DNA of 64,000 nucleotides. Origin: an uncultured Lachnospiraceae bacterium (GTDB taxonomy: Bacteria; Bacillota; Clostridia; Lachnospirales; Lachnospiraceae). The stretch covers positions 109,758 to 173,757 of the forward strand of contig CAJUGD010000004.1 of NCBI GenBank assembly GCA_910586205.1, read 5' to 3'. Under the pieces are notes generated by a model. The model was given only the letters and a program-made list of their open reading frames with translations. It had not been told where the DNA came from and did not search any database. A program made the position numbers and the translations under genes. This document shows positions 33,657 to 43,268 of the stretch, in pieces (the first letter of the stretch is position 1; each line of letters opens with the position of its first letter).

Positions 33657-34646
33657 TTGGTTCTTTTGGTAATAACAAAATTATTGTGGAATTTTGAAGT
33701 TAAAACTAATGGTGCAAAAAGGTCTTTTTCACAGAAGATAGAAATTTTTGAATATTTAAGAATGTATTTTTTGCAAGATGATACAACATACAGACAGTCT
33801 GTTGTAAATGCTGCTAAAGATGCATTTTTTGAGTATACTGTTAATTTTGCCGGTTTTAAAGTTTCCTATTTTCAGCTTCTTATTTTGTTTGCATTTGTAT
33901 TAATTTTTATTTATGTAAATATATGTAAATTTGGCGAGGCAAAAAAGAAACTATCCAATATTACAAATGTTATTATACCGATTGTACAAGTAATTATTTA
34001 TGCTTTATTTATTGGAGCAGTATATGTATATCGCTTTACTGAATATGAGGCATCTATGTTGGCATCTTATTCAAGATATATGAATATATCTTTTGCTGTC
34101 CTATGGATTGTAGTGCTGTTAGGGATAATTAAATTTGCAGCTATAAGTAAAATTCAAAGGATAGTGGTAATTTGTCTGGTATGCAGTTGTATGATAACAG
34201 CTCCGTTAGAGAATGTCGGTCGTTTTATTAATCGGGACATTGTAAAAGAAGCCCAAAAAGTGAGGGCAGAGTTCGTTCCTTTAGCTAAGGAGATTGAAAA
34301 AATATGTAATGGAAATGATAAGATATATTTTTTGTCACGAGGAGACAGTGGCTTACATTATTGGATAACAAAATTTAATGCCAGACCAAATTATGTAATA
34401 GATCCTTTTGGGGGATGGAGTCTTGGCAAGGCAACTTATGATAAAGATGTTTGGTATAGAGACATATCGCCAGAGGATTGGATTGAACAGTTAATTGAGG
34501 AGGAATATGATTATGTAGCAGTATATAGAGTGGGTGATGATTTTTCAGAAAATTATGGAGATGTATTTGGGAACATAAAGGAGCTGTCAGATAATTCGCT
34601 GTTCAAAGTAGACAGGGACAATAGAATCTTAGAGAGGTGCAGATAG
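33657..34646 (+). CDS. Polytopic membrane protein (GT-C-like), C-terminal part
   Basis: This is the continuation of the 32716 gene after the G11 run. The frame is open from 33630. The nominal TTG at 33657 has no ribosome binding site, so the ORF is probably not translated alone. It has several hydrophobic helices (SYFQLLILFAFVLIFIYVNIC, IIPIVQVIIYALFIGAVYVY, ILWIVVLLGIIKF-type) and a C-terminal soluble tail (KIYFLSRGDSGLHYWITKFNARPNYVID). Its own downstream neighbour, a GT2-GtrA fusion, is the kind of partner a GT-C enzyme needs. Confidence 0.75.
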   Translation: MVLLVITKLLWNFEVKTNGAKRSFSQKIEIFEYLRMYFLQDDTTYRQSVVNAAKDAFFEYTVNFAGFKVSYFQLLILFAFVLIFIYVNICKFGEAKKKLSNITNVIIPIVQVIIYALFIGAVYVYRFTEYEASMLASYSRYMNISFAVLWIVVLLGIIKFAAISKIQRIVVICLVCSCMITAPLENVGRFINRDIVKEAQKVRAEFVPLAKEIEKICNGNDKIYFLSRGDSGLHYWITKFNARPNYVIDPFGGWSLGKATYDKDVWYRDISPEDWIEQLIEEEYDYVAVYRVGDDFSENYGDVFGNIKELSDNSLFKVDRDNRILERCR

Positions 34647-34647
34647 A

Positions 34648-35718
34648 ATGAAAAACTATGAGATGCACCAAGAGATACCTGTTATTATTCCGGCATATGA
34701 ACCCGATAGATCTTTAATCGATCTTTGTAAAAAAATATCACAAGAAATAACACAAAAAATAATTGTTATTGATGATGGAAGCGGAGAGGAATATAGGGAA
34801 ATATTTCAGTCTTTAAAGAAGGAAAATATTATTGTTTTAAATCACGTGGTGAATATGGGAAAGGGCAGAGCGCTAAAAGATGCCTTTAATTATGTTTTAA
34901 ATGCATTTCCAGACATACTAGGGGTAATTACTGCTGATTCTGATAATCAGCATTCTCTTAAGGATATTAGAAAATGCAGGGATGCCCTTTGTGCCAATCC
35001 TGATAAATTGATATTAGGATGCCGGAAATTTAGTGGAGATAATGTGCCGTGGAAAAGTAAGGTAGGCAACGAAATAACAAAAAAGATATGCAGTTATTTA
35101 TGTGGAATAAAAATTTCTGATACCCAGACAGGTTTGAGAGGTATTCCAAAGAATTTTATGAAGATTTGTTTGACGACACCAGGAGAGAGATTTGAATATG
35201 AGACAAATATGTTAATAAAGGCCAAGGATGAGACCGGATTTTTAGAGGTTCCGATTAAAACCATATATGAGTCGAGTAAGAACCACAAAACACATTTTAA
35301 TCCTGTTGCTGATTCTGTGAGGATTTATAAAATTTTCATGAGACTTTTTGCGGGATTTTTTATATCTTCATTATCATCAAGTATTGTAGATTTGGTTTTA
35401 TTTACCGTATTTTGTTCACTGATTAAAAAATATGATATGGTTTTTTATGCGGGGTATGCAGTAGTATTTGCCAGAGTGATTTCTGCGGCATATAATTATA
35501 TAATTAACTATAAATTGGTATTTGCCAGCAGAAAAAAGATGAGAGAATCTGCTGCAAAGTATGTAATATTGGCAATTTTTCAGATGCTGATTAGTGCGTT
35601 TCTTACAATGGCAGGAGTAAGATGGCTTATGTTTATTCCGGAGATATGGATTAAAATAACCATAGACACAATATTGTTCTTTGTCAGCTATAAGATTCAG
35701 CAGAAATATGTTTTTTAA
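34648..35718 (+). CDS. Fused GT2 glycosyltransferase and GtrA-type membrane protein
   Basis: The 356-residue protein joins two units. Residues 10-225 form a DPM-synthase/GtrB-like GT2 domain (PVIIPAYEPDRSL, VIDDGSGEE, MGKGRALKDAF, ITADSDNQHS), which loads a sugar onto polyprenyl phosphate. Residues 230-356 form a four-helix GtrA domain (FFISSLSSSIVDLVLF; AARVISAAYNYIINYKLVF-like), thought to aid flipping. With the preceding GT-C-like protein it forms a gtrA-gtrB-gtrC-like side-branch module. It starts 2 bases after the preceding stop. Confidence 0.88.
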   Translation: MKNYEMHQEIPVIIPAYEPDRSLIDLCKKISQEITQKIIVIDDGSGEEYREIFQSLKKENIIVLNHVVNMGKGRALKDAFNYVLNAFPDILGVITADSDNQHSLKDIRKCRDALCANPDKLILGCRKFSGDNVPWKSKVGNEITKKICSYLCGIKISDTQTGLRGIPKNFMKICLTTPGERFEYETNMLIKAKDETGFLEVPIKTIYESSKNHKTHFNPVADSVRIYKIFMRLFAGFFISSLSSSIVDLVLFTVFCSLIKKYDMVFYAGYAVVFARVISAAYNYIINYKLVFASRKKMRESAAKYVILAIFQMLISAFLTMAGVRWLMFIPEIWIKITIDTILFFVSYKIQQKYVF

Positions 35719-35760
35719 TGTATTAATTGAAATGAAAATATTTGTGTAGGCTAGAATATC

Positions 35761-36708
35761 ATGAAGAAAAGAGAGTGTAGAGAAAATAATGATATAAAAA
35801 TTTCCGTTATAATGGCTACATATAATGGAGAGAAATACTTAGAGAAACAGTTGGTATCAATAGCAAATCAGACTGTTCAGGCTGATGAAGTGCTTATATT
35901 TGATGACTGTTCTTCTGATTCTACAGTGGAAATTATCAAAGTTTTTATCAGAAATCATAGGAAAAAAAACTGGTATGTATATGTTAACAAGTACAATTTA
36001 GGGTGGAGGAAAAATTTTGTACAGGGAATATTAAAAGCAAAAGGAAAGATTATTTTCCTCTCTGATCAGGATGATATATGGTTTGATAATAAAATAGAGC
36101 AAATGGTTATGATAATGGATAGATATGAGAATGTACAGGTTCTTTCATGTAATATCCGTGTTAAATATAATGATAATACCCAACCTAAAATCAGGAAATC
36201 AGCAAAACAATACAAAATTAAAAAATTGGAAAGGGTGCAATTAAATGGTTCTACATATAGACCTATTAGACCGGGATGTGCATATGCTTTTTCGGCAGAT
36301 ATTCTACCAGATATAAAGCGTTTATGGATTGAGGATATAGCTCATGATTCATTAATTTGGTCAATAGGATTAATGAGAGGCTCTTTATATATTTTAAATA
36401 AACCATTAATGTATCAGGTAAGACATGAGGGAAATAATACACCTTCTAATGAAAAAACCTGCAAACGCCGAAAAGAGCTTCTTGAATCCAGAAAAGAGCT
36501 TTCGTTTCATTTGTTGAGGAATATGAAAGATATATCAGAGGAGAAAAAAAGATGGATTCAACAATACACTAATGCAGCAGAAGAAAGGATTATCTTTCTG
36601 AATAGAGGAGGGATTATCTCATATCTGGCGTTGTTAAAGTATATAAAATATTACCCTAAATTGGTATCTTGGATAGGTGATTTAATTGCTTTCATGAATA
36701 AAGGATAG
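35761..36708 (+). CDS. Glycosyltransferase family 2
   Basis: This 315-residue GT-A enzyme has the family start ISVIMATYNGEKYLEKQLVSIANQTVQADEVLIFDDCSSD and the DxD-type motif in IIFLSDQDDIWFDNKIEQM. The pattern is common in rhamnosyl- and related transferases of capsule loci. The C-terminus lacks TM helices. Donor and acceptor cannot be assigned. The spacing is close within the operon (43 bases before, 7 bases after). Confidence 0.88.
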   Translation: MKKRECRENNDIKISVIMATYNGEKYLEKQLVSIANQTVQADEVLIFDDCSSDSTVEIIKVFIRNHRKKNWYVYVNKYNLGWRKNFVQGILKAKGKIIFLSDQDDIWFDNKIEQMVMIMDRYENVQVLSCNIRVKYNDNTQPKIRKSAKQYKIKKLERVQLNGSTYRPIRPGCAYAFSADILPDIKRLWIEDIAHDSLIWSIGLMRGSLYILNKPLMYQVRHEGNNTPSNEKTCKRRKELLESRKELSFHLLRNMKDISEEKKRWIQQYTNAAEERIIFLNRGGIISYLALLKYIKYYPKLVSWIGDLIAFMNKG

Positions 36709-36715
36709 GTGAAAA

Positions 36716-37600
36716 ATGTTTGTAGTCAGTATTGGATGTGGTTTAGGAAATCAAATGTTTCAGTATGCTTTTTATAAAGAACTTCAATATCAATATCCTT
36801 GTAACCGGATTACAGTAGATATATGCAATTTTTATGGAAAAAAAAGTGATGGATATCATTTAGAGAGAGTATTTGGTATAAAACTTCCACGATGTACAAA
36901 TCGAAAAGCAATGGAATTAGCGGATTATCATGGCGGAGAGACTATGCATCCTATTATAAATAAATATTTTGCTTTAAGAACAATCATGAATGGGAGAAAA
37001 GGTACTTTGATTACAGTCGATGATCCAACAGAGTTTTATCCAGAGGTATTTAAATTAAATACAACACGCTCTTATATGTTTTCGGGAACATGGATAAACG
37101 AAAATTATTTTAAGGATGTGAAGGAATCACTGTTTGAAGATTTTTCTTTTCCTTCATTCAACAGTAGTAAAAACAGAGAAATCGCAGACCGGATTAGAAA
37201 CTCAAATTCTGTTTCGATCCATATGCGGCGTGGAGACTACATCACACTGGGTATTACACAGGTGCCGGAAGATTACTATAAAAAGGGTATTCAGATAATG
37301 GAATCCAAAGTAGGATCAGATAATATTCAATATTTTATATTTTCGGATGATATAGAATATGCAAAAATGTATTTTAGTAATTTGAAAAATGCGGAATATG
37401 TTTCTGGAAATAGAAAAGAGGACAGCTATAGAGATATGCAGTTAATGAGTTTATGTAAACATAATATAATAGCTAACAGTACCTTTAGTTATTGGGGAGC
37501 ATTTTTAAACCGAAACGTCGAAAAAGTAGTTATTGCGCCTCGTATTGCAGCAAAAGCATATCATAAACCATTTGCTTGTGAAGGATGGATATTGATATAG
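36716..37600 (+). CDS. Alpha-1,2-fucosyltransferase, GT11
   Basis: The GDP-fucose binding motif HMRRGDYI (about residue 163) and the N-terminal GCGLGNQMFQYAFYKEL define GT11. IIANSTFSYWGAFLN near the C-terminus is the third family motif. At 294 residues it has the normal length. It uses GDP-L-fucose, which the manC, gmd and fcl genes 4-7 kb downstream would supply. It would add alpha-1,2-fucose to the repeat unit, chemically like the terminal link of H-type blood-group glycans if the acceptor is galactose, which is not shown. Confidence 0.93.
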   Translation: MFVVSIGCGLGNQMFQYAFYKELQYQYPCNRITVDICNFYGKKSDGYHLERVFGIKLPRCTNRKAMELADYHGGETMHPIINKYFALRTIMNGRKGTLITVDDPTEFYPEVFKLNTTRSYMFSGTWINENYFKDVKESLFEDFSFPSFNSSKNREIADRIRNSNSVSIHMRRGDYITLGITQVPEDYYKKGIQIMESKVGSDNIQYFIFSDDIEYAKMYFSNLKNAEYVSGNRKEDSYRDMQLMSLCKHNIIANSTFSYWGAFLNRNVEKVVIAPRIAAKAYHKPFACEGWILI

Positions 37601-37677
37601 AATTCTATTGTTTTGTGAATCGAAAGATATAGTATAAGGTTAACGTATAACTCAATATAAGGGAGACAAAATTTTAT

Positions 37678-39063
37678 ATGTTCCAATTAATGACAATCGT
37701 TCTATTTTCGGTTATCATAATAACCATTTATTTATCTACTTCAAAGGACGGGATATTTTCCCCAGGAGCGGCATATGCATTGTCTTTCATTCCTTCATCC
37801 TTATTGCTATTACTATATATTGAGAAATGGGACGTAGATTTGGGTTTACCAACTATATTTGTAATTATTAGCGGCTTATTAATTTTTGTAATTACATCAA
37901 TGGTAGTGAAAAAAATAAAATTTGCCAAGCTTTATGCAATAAAAAGGGCTGTATCATCCTATTGTTCTTCACTCACCACAATTTCAGGAAGCAGTGGAAT
38001 TGCAACATGGAAATATATGTTTTTTATTGTGTTTCAATTTACAACGTTGATCTTTTTATATCAATATATTGTATCCCTTGTTGGGGTGGGAAGTTTTGCT
38101 TTTGTAATGAATGCAATTAGACAAAAAACAGTAGCAGAATATGTTGATTTACCTTCCTGGATTGGCATTATGAGATCAGTATCCATCGTATCAGGATATA
38201 TTTGGATATATCTTTTGTTATCTAATTCGTTTAATAAAAGAGATAATTTGAAGATAAAAATATATTTGCTGATAAATTTATGCTTATCGGTAATCATATC
38301 CTTATTGTTGGGGGGAAGGGGAAATCTTATCAGTATCATTGTAATTGGATGGAGCCTTTATTATACACTTAGTGATACAGGAACTGGAAAAAGAAATCGA
38401 AAGATGCGAAGAAGAGGATATATTTATGCCGCTATTATTGTGATATTTGGGTTGGTTGCTTTTCAAAGCTTAGGAAGATTTTTAGGAAGAGAGCTTAAGT
38501 ATAGTAACTTAGATTATTTTGCAGTGTATCTATCTGCTCCCATTAGAAATTTAGATACATTTCTGAAAGAGTCAGAAGACGCTATCTCTGCTTTTCAAGG
38601 TGTTTCAAAAGGGCTAAATACCAATCAGACTCTGAGTTCCATATTAAATTATGTCTCTGTGAGATTTCATATGACAGAGTTATATCAGACAAGAGATTTA
38701 TTTACAACATTCTGGCCAGATCGACGCATTAATGGGTATTATTTGGGAAATTGTTATACGGTTTATGCGTCTTATCTGTTTGACGGTGGTTGGCTTGGAG
38801 TTTTTATTTATACATCGTTACATGCTGTATGTAGTCAAATTCTTTATGGATTTATTAAAAAGGATAAAGATCATGGAGATAATAAAAATATTCAGATTTC
38901 ATTGATTTTATATTGTCAGATCTGGTATTATACGGTTTTTAGCTTTTTTGATCATATGTTTTATTTTAATGTTATTACAATAGGATTTTTTAGAAGTATT
39001 ATATATTTGATTGGTATAAAATGGTTTTTATACCGTGTAAGTTTTGGAAAAAGGAATATTTGA
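37678..39063 (+). CDS. Wzy-type polysaccharide polymerase
   Basis: The 461-residue protein has about eleven hydrophobic helices and an extended extracellular loop containing YLSAPIRNLDTFLKESED, RFHMTELYQTRDLF and GYYLGNCYTVYASYLFDGGWLGV. These resemble oligosaccharide repeat-unit polymerases. It is the only Wzy candidate in the locus and is directly followed by the flippase, whose ATG overlaps its stop (TGATG). Wzy proteins are poorly conserved, so the call rests on topology, motifs and context. Confidence 0.8.
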   Translation: MFQLMTIVLFSVIIITIYLSTSKDGIFSPGAAYALSFIPSSLLLLLYIEKWDVDLGLPTIFVIISGLLIFVITSMVVKKIKFAKLYAIKRAVSSYCSSLTTISGSSGIATWKYMFFIVFQFTTLIFLYQYIVSLVGVGSFAFVMNAIRQKTVAEYVDLPSWIGIMRSVSIVSGYIWIYLLLSNSFNKRDNLKIKIYLLINLCLSVIISLLLGGRGNLISIIVIGWSLYYTLSDTGTGKRNRKMRRRGYIYAAIIVIFGLVAFQSLGRFLGRELKYSNLDYFAVYLSAPIRNLDTFLKESEDAISAFQGVSKGLNTNQTLSSILNYVSVRFHMTELYQTRDLFTTFWPDRRINGYYLGNCYTVYASYLFDGGWLGVFIYTSLHAVCSQILYGFIKKDKDHGDNKNIQISLILYCQIWYYTVFSFFDHMFYFNVITIGFFRSIIYLIGIKWFLYRVSFGKRNI

Positions 39064-40613
39064 TGAACACGAAAAAGGCACTAAAAAATAGTACAATATC
39101 AACTCTCGCTCAGATTGTAACACTTTTCTTTCAGCTTATCAATCGTAGGATTTTTGTTACATTTTTAAATGTTGATTATTTAGGATATCATTCACTATTT
39201 GTGAATGTTTTTTTATTATTATCTGTTGCAGAGGCAGGAATTGGAAACATTGTGTCCTTTCATCTTTATCGGGAGATTTATGAAAATAATGAAGAAGAAA
39301 TAGGAAAATTGATGTATCTATATCAATGTTTGTACAGAGTTATTGCAATCATTGTTTTCTTTTTGGGATGTGGCTGCTACTGTTTCTTACCTTATTTTAT
39401 TAGGGAAAGTTCCATCAGTTGGTCATTTTTAAGTTTAATTTATTTTTTGCAGTTAGGAGGAGTGGTCGCAGGATATTTTTTGTCTTATAGACGTACTATT
39501 TATATAGTAACCCAACAAGAATATAAATGTATTGAAATTGATTTATATACTTCTATTGTAATTCAGATTATTCAATTACTGACATTGGCATTATTTAAGA
39601 ATTATCTGATTTATTTAATATTGCAAATATCAACTACAATTATTTCAAGCTTTATTATTTTGAAAAAAACAGATAGAGAGTATCCATACCTGAATAAAAG
39701 GTATTTAGTAAAGAAAGAGGACATAAAGAAAAGAAATTTTCTATCAGATGCGGGGAATTTTATCATACATAGAATTTCATATGCCATATACGGAGGAACT
39801 GACAGTATTATAATATCAGCATTTTGTGGAGTCAGAACAGTGGCGCTTTATGGAAGTTACCTGACAATACAAAGTGGAGTTACTCAAATCCTTAATCGCT
39901 TTTTCAATCCATTGCAGGCGGCGATTGGAAATATTATACATAGTGAAAGAAAGAAAGCGGAATTATGGGATCAATTTGAGGTGATTGATATTTTATGTCA
40001 TTTTCTTGCAAATTATTTATCGCTAGGTTTTTTGATTTTTTATCAGCCTGTTATTCAAATTTGGTTAGGAAAGACATTTTTATTGCCAGATGCTTTTGTT
40101 ATTATTTTTTCAGCAAATTATTATTTTGTAACTGTTTGGGAAAGTGTTTATCGATATCGTGCAGTTTTTGGCGGATACAAACAAGACAGAGTTTATATGA
40201 TTTATTCTGCAATATTAAATTTGATTATTTCGGTATGTTTAGCCAAAAGGATAGGAATTGTCGGGATTCAGATAGGCACGATGATTGGTTATTTTTCGAT
40301 AGCATTTGGAAGGATAAAATTTGTAATAGGGGATTATTTTAATAGGTCGATTATAAAATATCTAGTTAAACATTTTATTTTATTTTTAGTGGTTATTTTT
40401 GAGGGTGCAATCTGCTATAAGCTGACAAGGAAGATAGATATTAATTGTAAAGGTATGATTTACCGAGGGATAATGTGGGCAGTAGTGCCTGCTATAACAA
40501 GTTCTTTTGTAAATTTAAGAAATCCATATTTTAAACTGTTTTTGAGATATATTAAAAATGTAAAAGCCATTATAGGCAATCGGTTAAACTTAAAAAATAA
40601 TAAATACAAATAA
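39063..40613 (+). CDS. Wzx-type lipid-linked oligosaccharide flippase
   Basis: This 516-residue, 12-14-helix MOP-superfamily protein starts MNTKKALKNSTISTLAQIVTLFFQLINRRIFVTFLNVDYLGYHSLFVNVFLLLSVAEAG, the usual N-terminus of Gram-positive repeat-unit transporters. The start at 39063 overlaps the polymerase stop. It moves the undecaprenyl-linked repeat unit outward. A second family motif is GTDSIIISAFCGVRTVALYGSY. Confidence 0.9.
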   Translation: MNTKKALKNSTISTLAQIVTLFFQLINRRIFVTFLNVDYLGYHSLFVNVFLLLSVAEAGIGNIVSFHLYREIYENNEEEIGKLMYLYQCLYRVIAIIVFFLGCGCYCFLPYFIRESSISWSFLSLIYFLQLGGVVAGYFLSYRRTIYIVTQQEYKCIEIDLYTSIVIQIIQLLTLALFKNYLIYLILQISTTIISSFIILKKTDREYPYLNKRYLVKKEDIKKRNFLSDAGNFIIHRISYAIYGGTDSIIISAFCGVRTVALYGSYLTIQSGVTQILNRFFNPLQAAIGNIIHSERKKAELWDQFEVIDILCHFLANYLSLGFLIFYQPVIQIWLGKTFLLPDAFVIIFSANYYFVTVWESVYRYRAVFGGYKQDRVYMIYSAILNLIISVCLAKRIGIVGIQIGTMIGYFSIAFGRIKFVIGDYFNRSIIKYLVKHFILFLVVIFEGAICYKLTRKIDINCKGMIYRGIMWAVVPAITSSFVNLRNPYFKLFLRYIKNVKAIIGNRLNLKNNKYK

Positions 40614-40634
40614 AATGAGAACAGGAGATTTTCA

Positions 40635-41168
40635 ATGAAATTACACATTGGTTGTGGAAAAAAGTATTTGCCAGGATATAAGCATTTGGATGCAATCTCT
40701 TATCCACATGTGGATTATGTAGCAGAAGCTGATCGGCTGAGTATGTTTTGTGATGAATCATTAGAGGAAATTTATGCTTGTCATGTTTTAGAACATTTTT
40801 CGCGAAGATCGATCAGAAATGTATTGAAAGAATGGAACAGATGTTTGATTGGGGGGGGCATTTTGAGAATTGCAGTTCCTGACTTTGAAGCTATTGTTAG
40901 GGAGTATATATCTTCAGGAGATTTAGAACAGGTGATGGGGCTTTTGTATGGGGGACAAGACTACAATTATAATTTCCATTTTCAGGCATATGATTTTAAA
41001 CGTATGGAGTATTTATTGACAGAGGCAGGGTTTGCTAATGTAGTTCGATATGAATGGAAGGATTTTTTACCAAAAGATTTTGATGACTTTAGTCGGGCAT
41101 ATCTGCCTCATATGGATTTAAAAAAAGGAAGATTAATGAGTTTGAATATTCTTGCTATTAAACAATAA
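40635..41168 (+). CDS. SAM-dependent methyltransferase (class I), poly-G containing
   Basis: The 177-residue protein has the SAM-binding motif LHIGCGKKYLPGYKHLDA, the post-motif HVLEHF and the common LIGGGILRIAVPDFE. The Gly-Gly-Gly of the last motif (residues 73-75) is encoded by eight consecutive G (40851-40858). With 7 or 9 G the product would stop at 76 or 82 residues. It probably methylates a sugar or another capsule substituent. In Campylobacter, methyltransferases act beside the phosphoramidate genes, but this assignment is not possible from sequence alone. Confidence 0.85.
   Translation: MKLHIGCGKKYLPGYKHLDAISYPHVDYVAEADRLSMFCDESLEEIYACHVLEHFSRRSIRNVLKEWNRCLIGGGILRIAVPDFEAIVREYISSGDLEQVMGLLYGGQDYNYNFHFQAYDFKRMEYLLTEAGFANVVRYEWKDFLPKDFDDFSRAYLPHMDLKKGRLMSLNILAIKQ
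40851..40858 (+). repeat. Poly-G run, G8, in the methyltransferase gene
   Basis: Eight G in an AT-rich gene, in frame. Slippage by one base would truncate the enzyme soon after. Confidence 0.75.
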
Positions 41169-41210
41169 AACTGTATTTTTAAGATAACAAAGTGAGTGAA
41201 AGGATACAAA

Positions 41211-42260
41211 ATGAAAAAAGCACTTATTACAGGAGTGACTGGGCAAGACGGTTCTTTTTTAGCAGAGTTTTTATTGGAAAAAGGATATGAAGTGCATGGA
41301 ATGATAAGACGTTCTTCTGTTGATGTCAGAGAGAGAATTGTACATTTAGAAGAACAGAAGAATTTTCATCTTCATTATGGAGATCTTTGTGACTCTATGA
41401 GTTTGGTTAATGTAATTGGTTCTGTTCGACCAGACGAGATATACAATCTTGCGGCACAAAGTCATGTGCAGGTATCTTTTTGTATGCCTGAATTTACAGC
41501 AGATGTGGATGCAATGGGAGTTTTAAGAATACTGGAAGCTGTGAGGATTTGTGGATTGACAAATTCTTGCCGTATTTATCAGGCATCAACCTCAGAATTA
41601 TATGGCAAAGTTGAAGAAATGCCCCAATCAGAAAAAACTCCTTTTCATCCCTATTCACCTTATGCTGTGGCTAAATTATATGGCTTTTGGATTGTAAAAG
41701 AATATCGGGAAGCTTATGGAATGTTTGCATGTTCTGGTATTTTATTTAATCATGAATCCGAACGACGCGGAGAAACATTTGTTACTCGTAAAATTACTCT
41801 TGCGGCTGCTCGTATAGCACAGGGAAAGCAAGAGAGATTATTTTTAGGAAATCTTTCTTCCCTTCGTGATTGGGGATATGCAAAGGATTATGTGGAATGC
41901 ATGTGGCTTATTTTACAAAATAAGATACCAGAGGATTTTGTGATCGCTACAGGGAGACAACATAGTGTTCGGGAATTCTGCACACTGGCATTTCATTATG
42001 CTGGCATTGAGCTGGAATTTAAAGGAAAAGGATTAGAGGAAAAGGGGTATGACAAAGTTTCTGGTAAATTACTGGTTGAGGTTTCAAAAGATTTTTATAG
42101 ACCTACAGATGTGATAAATTTATGGGGAGATCCGACAAAGGCAAAAACAGAAATCGGGTGGAATCCGCAGAAAACCTCTTTTGAGGAGCTGGTGAAATTA
42201 ATGGTAGAACATGATATGAGACAAGTTGCTCTAGAGCGTACAGAGAATGAGGGGATTTAA
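41211..42260 (+). CDS. gmd: GDP-mannose 4,6-dehydratase
   Basis: It makes GDP-4-keto-6-deoxy-D-mannose, the first step to GDP-L-fucose. It starts at ATG 41211 after AAAGGA. The N-terminal NAD-binding ALITGVTGQDGSFLAEFLLEKGYEVHGMIRRSS, the active-site STSELYGKVEEMPQSEKTPFHPYSPYAVAK (Ser/Tyr-x3-Lys) and NHESERRGETFVTRKI are diagnostic. Length is 349 aa. It is followed by fcl and manC. Confidence 0.97.
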   Translation: MKKALITGVTGQDGSFLAEFLLEKGYEVHGMIRRSSVDVRERIVHLEEQKNFHLHYGDLCDSMSLVNVIGSVRPDEIYNLAAQSHVQVSFCMPEFTADVDAMGVLRILEAVRICGLTNSCRIYQASTSELYGKVEEMPQSEKTPFHPYSPYAVAKLYGFWIVKEYREAYGMFACSGILFNHESERRGETFVTRKITLAAARIAQGKQERLFLGNLSSLRDWGYAKDYVECMWLILQNKIPEDFVIATGRQHSVREFCTLAFHYAGIELEFKGKGLEEKGYDKVSGKLLVEVSKDFYRPTDVINLWGDPTKAKTEIGWNPQKTSFEELVKLMVEHDMRQVALERTENEGI

Positions 42261-42310
42261 GGGAATATCTGAACGAGATTTTGAAATACATAGAGACGAG
42301 AGGAACAAAG

Positions 42311-43258
42311 ATGGAGAAAGATGCAAGGATTTATGTTGCTGGACATAATGGGATGGTAGGTTCCGCTATAGTGAGGGAGTTAGAGCGTCAAGGCTACAAT
42401 AATTTGATAAAAAGAACACATAAGGAATTAGATCTGACAAAACAACAAGCCGTAGAGGCTTTTTTTGTTGAGGAAAAACCAGAATATGTTTTTCATGCTG
42501 CCGGAAAGGTTGGAGGAATCCTTGCAAATTCAGAAGCGCTTGCTGATTTTATGTATGACAATATGATGATGGAGATGAATGTTCTTCATTGTGCATGGAA
42601 AAGCGGCGTAAAAAAGCTGGAATTTTTGGGATCTTCCTGCATATATCCACGTCTGGCCCCACAGCCCATGAAAGAAGAATGTCTTCTGACATCAGAACTT
42701 GAAAAAACAAATGAAGCATATGCACTTGCAAAAATCAGCGGATTAAAATATTGTGCATATCTGAATAAGCAATACAAAACAGATTTTATTTCTGTTATGC
42801 CAACAAACCTTTATGGACCAAATGATAATTATCATCCAAAACATAGTCATGTGCTGCCGGCATTGATAAGAAGATTTCATGAGGCAAAACAAAGAGAGAT
42901 GACATCTGTTACTTGCTGGGGAGATGGAAGTCCATTGCGAGAGTTTCTTTATGTCGATGATCTTGCAAATCTTTGTGTGTTTTTAATGAACAATTATAGC
43001 GGGGATGAAACGGTAAATGGCGGAACAGGAAAGGAGATCAGCATAAAAGAATTAGCGCATCTGGTTGCTAAAGTAGTTGGCTTTAATGGGGAAATTGATT
43101 GGGACATAAGTAAACCTAATGGAACGCCAAGAAAATTGCTTGATGTATCGAAGGCAAAAAAGTTAGGATGGGTATATAAAACTGAATTGGAGAATGGAAT
43201 AAGATTATCATATATGGATTTTTTAAATCACTCAGATTCAGTGAGGACAGAAAGGTAG
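42311..43258 (+). CDS. fcl: GDP-L-fucose synthase
   Basis: This epimerase-reductase converts GDP-4-keto-6-deoxymannose to GDP-L-fucose with NADPH. It has 315 residues from ATG 42311 (GAGAGG upstream): MEKDARIYVAGHNGMVGSAIVRELERQGY, EFLGSSCIYPRLAPQPMKEE, the YALAKISG catalytic Tyr-x3-Lys and MPTNLYGPNDNYHPKHSHVLPALIRRFHEA. An upstream in-frame start at 42281 is less likely. Confidence 0.97.
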   Translation: MEKDARIYVAGHNGMVGSAIVRELERQGYNNLIKRTHKELDLTKQQAVEAFFVEEKPEYVFHAAGKVGGILANSEALADFMYDNMMMEMNVLHCAWKSGVKKLEFLGSSCIYPRLAPQPMKEECLLTSELEKTNEAYALAKISGLKYCAYLNKQYKTDFISVMPTNLYGPNDNYHPKHSHVLPALIRRFHEAKQREMTSVTCWGDGSPLREFLYVDDLANLCVFLMNNYSGDETVNGGTGKEISIKELAHLVAKVVGFNGEIDWDISKPNGTPRKLLDVSKAKKLGWVYKTELENGIRLSYMDFLNHSDSVRTER

Positions 43259-43268
43259 GCAGGGATCT

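Noticed and set aside
38310..38315. G6 run in the polymerase gene
   Set aside because: Runs of 6 G also occur in core genes such as uxuB, so it is not exceptional.
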